A stretch of DNA of 64,000 nt, from positions 1 to 64,000 of the IMG/VR virus record IMGVR_UViG_3300042301_004732, one strand, 5' to 3'. Source of the DNA: a virus. The notes under the pieces are model-generated. The model did not search any database and had not been told where the DNA came from. It was given only the letters and a program-made list of their open reading frames with translations. This document shows, piece by piece, positions 60,359-64,000 of the stretch. The translations under genes and the position numbers were made by a program. Each line of letters opens with the position of its first letter. Position 1 is the stretch's first letter.

Positions 60359-60383
60359 CCGCCCAACCAAAACTTCAGAACAT
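60355..60383 (+). promoter_or_regulatory. Promoter-like element before the 60.4-kb gene
   Basis: TTGACC (60355-60360) with CCAAAA twelve bases after its first T, as at 28736 and 40276. The -10 region at normal spacing (GAACAT, 60378-60383) is a poor match. The ATG at 60390 is six bases further on. Confidence 0.4.
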
Positions 60384-60389
60384 TCCCCC

Positions 60390-61097
60390 ATGCGCAAATC
60401 AGACAAACCACTACAAACCGAGCCCAAGAAGCTAGCCAAGCCCGTCCTGACCTGTTATTCGAACATCCTAGAGAACATCCTGAATCTGGAACTCACTGGC
60501 CTACTAACCCCGGAGCGTTTGGAGGAAGTCAAGAAAGTTCTGTCCGATGACGCCTTCATTCCAGCTCGTCTGGATGGTGGCCGGGAAATTCCGGGCTGGT
60601 TTGCCAATAAATACACGGGCAATCTATTCAATGAGTGGTGTTCGACCCAGAAGTCCTTTCGGAATAAAGAGGTTTTGAATCAGCTCCTAACTGAGGCCGA
60701 AATCATTGTAATTAATGGTTTGGCTAATGAAGTTTGGTCCGAGCAGAAAGACGCCGAACGCTTTCAGAAGGCGGAGAAGGTCTTGGCGGACAATTGGACG
60801 GGTCGAGTTTTCTGGAGTGATGAGTTTTACGAAGATGTCGATAGTTTTCTAGATCGGACGGAAGAAGAAAATACTCCCGACTTTATTTGGGCCGTGGACG
60901 AATCCGAGCCGGTTCTGCAACTTGATGCCGATTATATCGTGGAGAACGATACAGAGGACCGCGCCTATGAAGACTTTTCAATCTCCGATCTATCTGGATT
61001 TGAAGAGTTTCAGAATGCCGTTCAGAAGTTCAACGAGCAGAATAAGGATGTAATTGTTTTCCGTCCAAGCTATAAAGTCGCTATTCTCTTAAAATGA
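60390..61097 (+). CDS. Hypothetical protein
   Basis: 235 residues, helical N-terminal half (CYSNILENILNLELTG), acidic middle. No family recognised. It overlaps the next gene by ATGA. Confidence 0.55.
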   Translation: MRKSDKPLQTEPKKLAKPVLTCYSNILENILNLELTGLLTPERLEEVKKVLSDDAFIPARLDGGREIPGWFANKYTGNLFNEWCSTQKSFRNKEVLNQLLTEAEIIVINGLANEVWSEQKDAERFQKAEKVLADNWTGRVFWSDEFYEDVDSFLDRTEEENTPDFIWAVDESEPVLQLDADYIVENDTEDRAYEDFSISDLSGFEEFQNAVQKFNEQNKDVIVFRPSYKVAILLK

Positions 61098-61426
61098 GCC
61101 ACTTATTTATATACGCCCAGTTTGAGGACGGTTCCGTCTTCCATCTCAAAGACGCGAAAATTAGATACCATCCAAACCAAATTTTAGTAAATCATATCGG
61201 TGCAGACCCTTATGTTGGAATATCTAAATCGGACCGCCTAACCTTTCCTTTCCTATTGGACCCCAAATACAAATGCTTACCGGGGCAGGAGCAATATACG
61301 CTGACTTTTCAAAATCTACTTAATGGGAAATTTGTAGACGAGCCGTTTTATGTTGGCGATATTGAATTCCACCTAGTAAGCTATAGCGAGGATGGTTATA
61401 ATGTGGCAGCAGGAAAGAAAAAATAA
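61094..61426 (+). CDS. Hypothetical protein
   Basis: 110 residues, beta-rich (FIYAQFEDGSVFHLKDAKIRY and GDIEFHLVSYSEDGY). Unknown function. Confidence 0.5.
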   Translation: MSHLFIYAQFEDGSVFHLKDAKIRYHPNQILVNHIGADPYVGISKSDRLTFPFLLDPKYKCLPGQEQYTLTFQNLLNGKFVDEPFYVGDIEFHLVSYSEDGYNVAAGKKK

Positions 61427-61433
61427 TTCCGAC

Positions 61434-61850
61434 ATGCGAACTGTAAATATAGACGGGCATAATTTAGAAGTTCATACCTTTGACGATAAGACCCAGCCGA
61501 ATCAAGATGTTCTCCGCTTGGGTAATTTAGGCCGCTTTAACGAGGTCGCTACGAATACCGACATTAAACTTGCACGAATTTGCGAGGTAAGTTCGACCCG
61601 CATCAAGACTTGGGAAGTCAGCCCTTGGTTGGTTGCCGCTTTTGAAGATCACAAACACTGGAATCGAAAAGCGACCGTCTCCAGTTTTTTAAACTCTGTC
61701 CAGAAGAATGCAAAGGCGTGGGCTCTGGCGAAAGACTTGTTTGTCATCCGCCTCCTATCTGACAAACCGGCGGAGAAAATTGATGGAGTTCGCGGGAAGA
61801 GTTCGGCGGGGATTTATTATGATGACTTAGGACTGTTTGAAGAGAAATAA
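61434..61850 (+). CDS. Hypothetical protein
   Basis: 138 residues from the ATG at 61434, with RTVNIDGHNLEVHTF and a helical TVSSFLNSVQKNAKAWALAK. Not recognised. Confidence 0.5.
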   Translation: MRTVNIDGHNLEVHTFDDKTQPNQDVLRLGNLGRFNEVATNTDIKLARICEVSSTRIKTWEVSPWLVAAFEDHKHWNRKATVSSFLNSVQKNAKAWALAKDLFVIRLLSDKPAEKIDGVRGKSSAGIYYDDLGLFEEK

Positions 61851-61863
61851 AAAATAAAACACT

Positions 61864-62070
61864 ATGGATTCAAAAACATATACAGAACGACTTGATGAAG
61901 AACTGGCTGAGATTTTCGCCGAATGCGATGATGAATGCGAGAATGGGAATTACCATCACCTGATCGGTCTGGCGGAAAGCATTTTTGATGAGGTTTGGCC
62001 TTATGTTCCGCTCGGTGATCGCATTACGGTCGCCAAGGCAATTTCAGAGAAGATTCAGAATTCATTCTAA
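61864..62070 (+). CDS. Small acidic protein
   Basis: 68 residues with about 17 Asp/Glu (LAEIFAECDDECENGN). DNA-mimic proteins can look like this, but small acidic phage proteins are very common, so no function is claimed. Confidence 0.5.
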   Translation: MDSKTYTERLDEELAEIFAECDDECENGNYHHLIGLAESIFDEVWPYVPLGDRITVAKAISEKIQNSF

Positions 62071-62082
62071 AAACCCAATTTC

Positions 62083-62529
62083 ATGTCCCATCAATCCCTA
62101 CCGAACAGTTTAAATATCGCCGAACCCGCCCTTCTATCATCCCATAATCGAATAATTCAATCCTTCACTCAGAATAATATCCCCTTCGAAGCCGAATACA
62201 ATCAGGAATTCGACCCGGATTTCAGCTCGACCGTCTTCTATACAATTCAGACCAATGACAAACGCTGCGGCTTCATCAGTTGTCCTAACGGGAGATTTGC
62301 CGGGGCGATCATCAAAGGAGAACGCATTCGATATTTGCAAAAAGAGGGGTTTGACATGGAGGAGTCGCTGGACTCTGAACCGGTCTTCGCAAAAGCCCCT
62401 TGTGTCATGGCGTTTGTTAGTATGTTGGCTGTTGACTTACTCGGGAAACTGGAGTTTGATTGCGACCTGATTGAGGAGTTTGATGAGACGACCAAAGATA
62501 GAAAAACGAAGAAAAAGAAAACTAAATAA
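62083..62529 (+). CDS. Hypothetical protein, tandem paralogue 1
   Basis: 148 residues. NIAEPALLSSHNRIIQSF, RCGFISCPNGRFAGAIIKG and SEPVFAKAPCVMAFVSMLAVD recur in the next gene, so this is a tandem duplication. The tail is basic (RKTKKKKTK). Function unknown. Confidence 0.6.
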   Translation: MSHQSLPNSLNIAEPALLSSHNRIIQSFTQNNIPFEAEYNQEFDPDFSSTVFYTIQTNDKRCGFISCPNGRFAGAIIKGERIRYLQKEGFDMEESLDSEPVFAKAPCVMAFVSMLAVDLLGKLEFDCDLIEEFDETTKDRKTKKKKTK

Positions 62530-62540
62530 AAATCCCTAAA

Positions 62541-62927
62541 ATGAATAATCCTCTCAACATTGTCGAACCGAGCCTTCTGGCTCTCCATCAAAAAGTCGAG
62601 CAAACCCTCAATCTGAATGGCATTCAATTCACCGCTACGTATTACAGGGAGGAAGATCCCAAATTTAACTCTTCCGTTCGTTATCACACGGAAATCCCCT
62701 TTAGAGTTGGCTTCATCGTTTCGAACAAGGGGGAATTCGGTGGGGCTGTTGTGAAAAGCTATAAAGGAAATAAAGATGGTAGTTCCGAGCCCGTCTTTGC
62801 ATCCGCTTCCTGTGTTATGGCCTTCGTCGGGATGTTTGCCATTGACAAAATTAAGGAATTGAAATTCGGAGATGAATTGATTAAAGAGTTTGACGCACTA
62901 AATAAAAATGACAAAAGCAAAAAATAA
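62541..62927 (+). CDS. Hypothetical protein, tandem paralogue 2
   Basis: 128 residues. NIVEPSLLALHQKVEQTL, VGFIVSNKGEFGGAVVKS and SEPVFASASCVMAFVGMFAID align with the gene just upstream. The 3' end overlaps the next gene's start by 20 bases. Confidence 0.6.
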   Translation: MNNPLNIVEPSLLALHQKVEQTLNLNGIQFTATYYREEDPKFNSSVRYHTEIPFRVGFIVSNKGEFGGAVVKSYKGNKDGSSEPVFASASCVMAFVGMFAIDKIKELKFGDELIKEFDALNKNDKSKK

Positions 62928-63153
62928 TACAAGCAAGACAAAGGCCGCTAAGACAATTAAGCCTGCCAAGAAAGTTCGGATTTGGTGGTTAAAACGGGAA
63001 GGTTGCGGTTACTGGACTGATAATCCCCCTGACTGGATCGGGGAATTTCAGGCAATGGCGGATGGAGATGTCTTTACGATTGAGCGTAAGGAACTCAGCC
63101 AGAGGGAGTTCAACAAACTGGCGAAAAATTCTGGCGAGTTTGATGGTTGGTAA
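62908..63153 (+). CDS. Hypothetical protein with a basic tail-like start
   Basis: 81 residues. The first ~24 residues are almost only Lys, Ala, Thr and Asn, followed by a structured-looking RIWWLKREGCGYW...EFQAMADGD. Not recognised. Confidence 0.5.
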   Translation: MTKAKNNTSKTKAAKTIKPAKKVRIWWLKREGCGYWTDNPPDWIGEFQAMADGDVFTIERKELSQREFNKLAKNSGEFDGW

Positions 63154-63168
63154 AACAATTTCTGAATT

Positions 63169-63405
63169 ATGATTGACAAAATTAAACACACAAAGGCAGA
63201 ATACATTGAATCCGGCTCATATCAGGGCGGCGAGGAAGAGGCTTGGGATATCGGAGTTCGTTCAGGGGATGATTGCGTAGTTATGAAAGAAGCTGAATTT
63301 CAGAAGATCGAACTGATTTTCCGGCTGATTGAGAACGATGATTCGGGCGATTTTGAATTTATTAAGCATCAGATTGGAAAGATTCTAACGGGGGAAAACG
63401 CGTGA
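63169..63405 (+). CDS. Hypothetical protein
   Basis: 78 residues, alternating charge pattern, with a helical C-terminus (FQKIELIFRLIENDD). It overlaps the next gene at GTGA. Confidence 0.5.
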   Translation: MIDKIKHTKAEYIESGSYQGGEEEAWDIGVRSGDDCVVMKEAEFQKIELIFRLIENDDSGDFEFIKHQIGKILTGENA

Positions 63406-63713
63406 AAATGGCCAAAGCCAACTTCTCAGAATGGCAAAATTTAATGGATTTTGCTAATGAATACGAGGAAATGACTCGTCCATTCAGCCTCAAGCCTCCG
63501 TCCGATGCCGAACTTGGCGCGCTGATCCGGAAATTCAACCCCCAGTTCTTCCGAACGGTTTTCGGTTATGCAACTCTGGTTGACAATTTCTGTGATTCCA
63601 AATCGGATACTCTAGCGGTTGAACCGAAATTAGCTAAACTAATGGAGGACAATCAATTTAAGATTGAGGGCGGGAATTATTTCAAGACAGAAGGGGATGC
63701 TGGCAATGAGTAA
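63402..63713 (+). CDS. Hypothetical protein
   Basis: 103 residues from the GTG at 63402, or 101 from the ATG at 63408. Mixed helical; no family recognised. Overlaps the next gene by eight bases. Confidence 0.5.
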   Translation: MKMAKANFSEWQNLMDFANEYEEMTRPFSLKPPSDAELGALIRKFNPQFFRTVFGYATLVDNFCDSKSDTLAVEPKLAKLMEDNQFKIEGGNYFKTEGDAGNE

Positions 63714-64000
63714 AGAACAGTGTAATAAATATCTGCATCCCCAAGGAAAAGACGGACCACGGGCTTGTCAGGTCTGCAATCTCGGTCCTTGCAAATTCCA
63801 GTCGTTCGGCGATCCGCCTCCTCTGGTTATTATAGTTGATTTCTTTAAACCCTCCGGCAAATGGTATGCGGGCGGGGAAGTCAAACTTAGTCCGGATACG
63901 TGGCCGCATTCACCTGACCTAAAACAGCAAATTGTCGATAATCAAAAGGCTTTGCAAGACGGTTGGCAAGGGAATTATATCGTGGTGACGGATTATAACC
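63706..64000 (+). CDS. Partial protein with a Cys-rich start, runs off the window
   Basis: At least 98 residues from the ATG at 63706, open to the edge. Near the start, CQVCNLGPC (about 22-30) could bind zinc; then PPLVIIVDFFKPSGKWYAGGEV. Not recognised. Confidence 0.5.
   Translation, partial: MSKEQCNKYLHPQGKDGPRACQVCNLGPCKFQSFGDPPPLVIIVDFFKPSGKWYAGGEVKLSPDTWPHSPDLKQQIVDNQKALQDGWQGNYIVVTDYN

Noticed and set aside
1-64000. tRNA genes, CRISPR arrays and recoded stop codons
   Set aside because: No cloverleaf, regular short repeats or in-frame stops within core genes were seen by eye; a tool search would be decisive.

Overview
The window reads as part of a large, lytic-type tailed double-stranded DNA phage genome. 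GC is in the low-to-mid 40s by eye and the standard bacterial code fits, with TAA, TGA and TAG all used as stops. Genes are packed tightly, many joined by ATGA or TTGA overlaps, and no gene-free stretch is longer than about 200 bases. I found no tRNA, rRNA or CRISPR array. The host cannot be named. The sugar genes (a GT9/heptosyltransferase-like protein, GDP-mannose dehydratase, a 3-dehydratase-like enzyme) suggest a Gram-negative host with LPS-type polysaccharide. Carrying both aerobic and anaerobic ribonucleotide reductases suggests a host that meets both conditions. Promoters are sigma70-like (TTGACA/TTGACT with a spacer of 16-19). Several lie so close to the start codon that the mRNA should be leaderless, and Shine-Dalgarno sequences are mostly weak or absent.

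Layout. (1) 1-9.3 kb, minus strand: a multidomain glycosyltransferase (cut by the window edge), an SSB-like protein, a TnpB-only IS200/IS605-type element, a tail-type structural protein, a second glycosyltransferase, a YopX protein, a sigma-like factor and a degenerate family-A-type polymerase. (2) 9.33-9.50 kb: a divergent promoter region. (3) 9.5-17.8 kb, plus strand: small genes, then a polysaccharide/glycosylation cluster (glycosyltransferases, a PLP-dependent sugar enzyme whose lysine is replaced by histidine, FkbM-like and other methyltransferases, GT9-like, RmlD-like reductase). (4) 17.9-22.9 kb: class I RNR (nrdB, nrdA), a terminator, then class III RNR (nrdG, nrdD). (5) 23-28.7 kb: a second, intact tnpB element that appears to split a phage promoter, small DNA methyltransferase, LAGLIDADG endonuclease, gmd. 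(6) 28.8-36 kb: adenine methyltransferase, thyX, DUF5662-like, GIY-YIG endonuclease, SLOG/DprA-like and many small genes. (7) 36.1-46.8 kb: recombination and replication core (RecA-like, two PD-(D/E)XK nucleases, phosphoesterase, DnaB helicase, primase) interrupted by homing endonucleases. (8) 46.8-51 kb: small unknown genes. (9) 51-56.7 kb: DNA polymerase III alpha spread over separate PHP-like, proofreading-exonuclease and polymerase genes, with an HNH endonuclease between them. (10) 56.7-64 kb: a NADAR protein, then mostly small unknown genes.

How the genes work together. RNRs and ThyX supply dNTPs to a phage-encoded replisome (helicase, primase, PolIII alpha with exonuclease, SSB, RecA-like). 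The sugar genes could build and transfer a GDP-linked deoxysugar: Gmd, then a ColD-like 3-dehydratase, then an RmlD/ColC-like reductase would give a GDP-colitose-type 3,6-dideoxyhexose. That is an inference from active-site residues and context. Seven mobile nuclease genes (two TnpB and five homing endonucleases of four catalytic folds) sit beside core genes. The five homing endonucleases carry DNA-reading repeat modules, which I regard as one of the most interesting features of the window.
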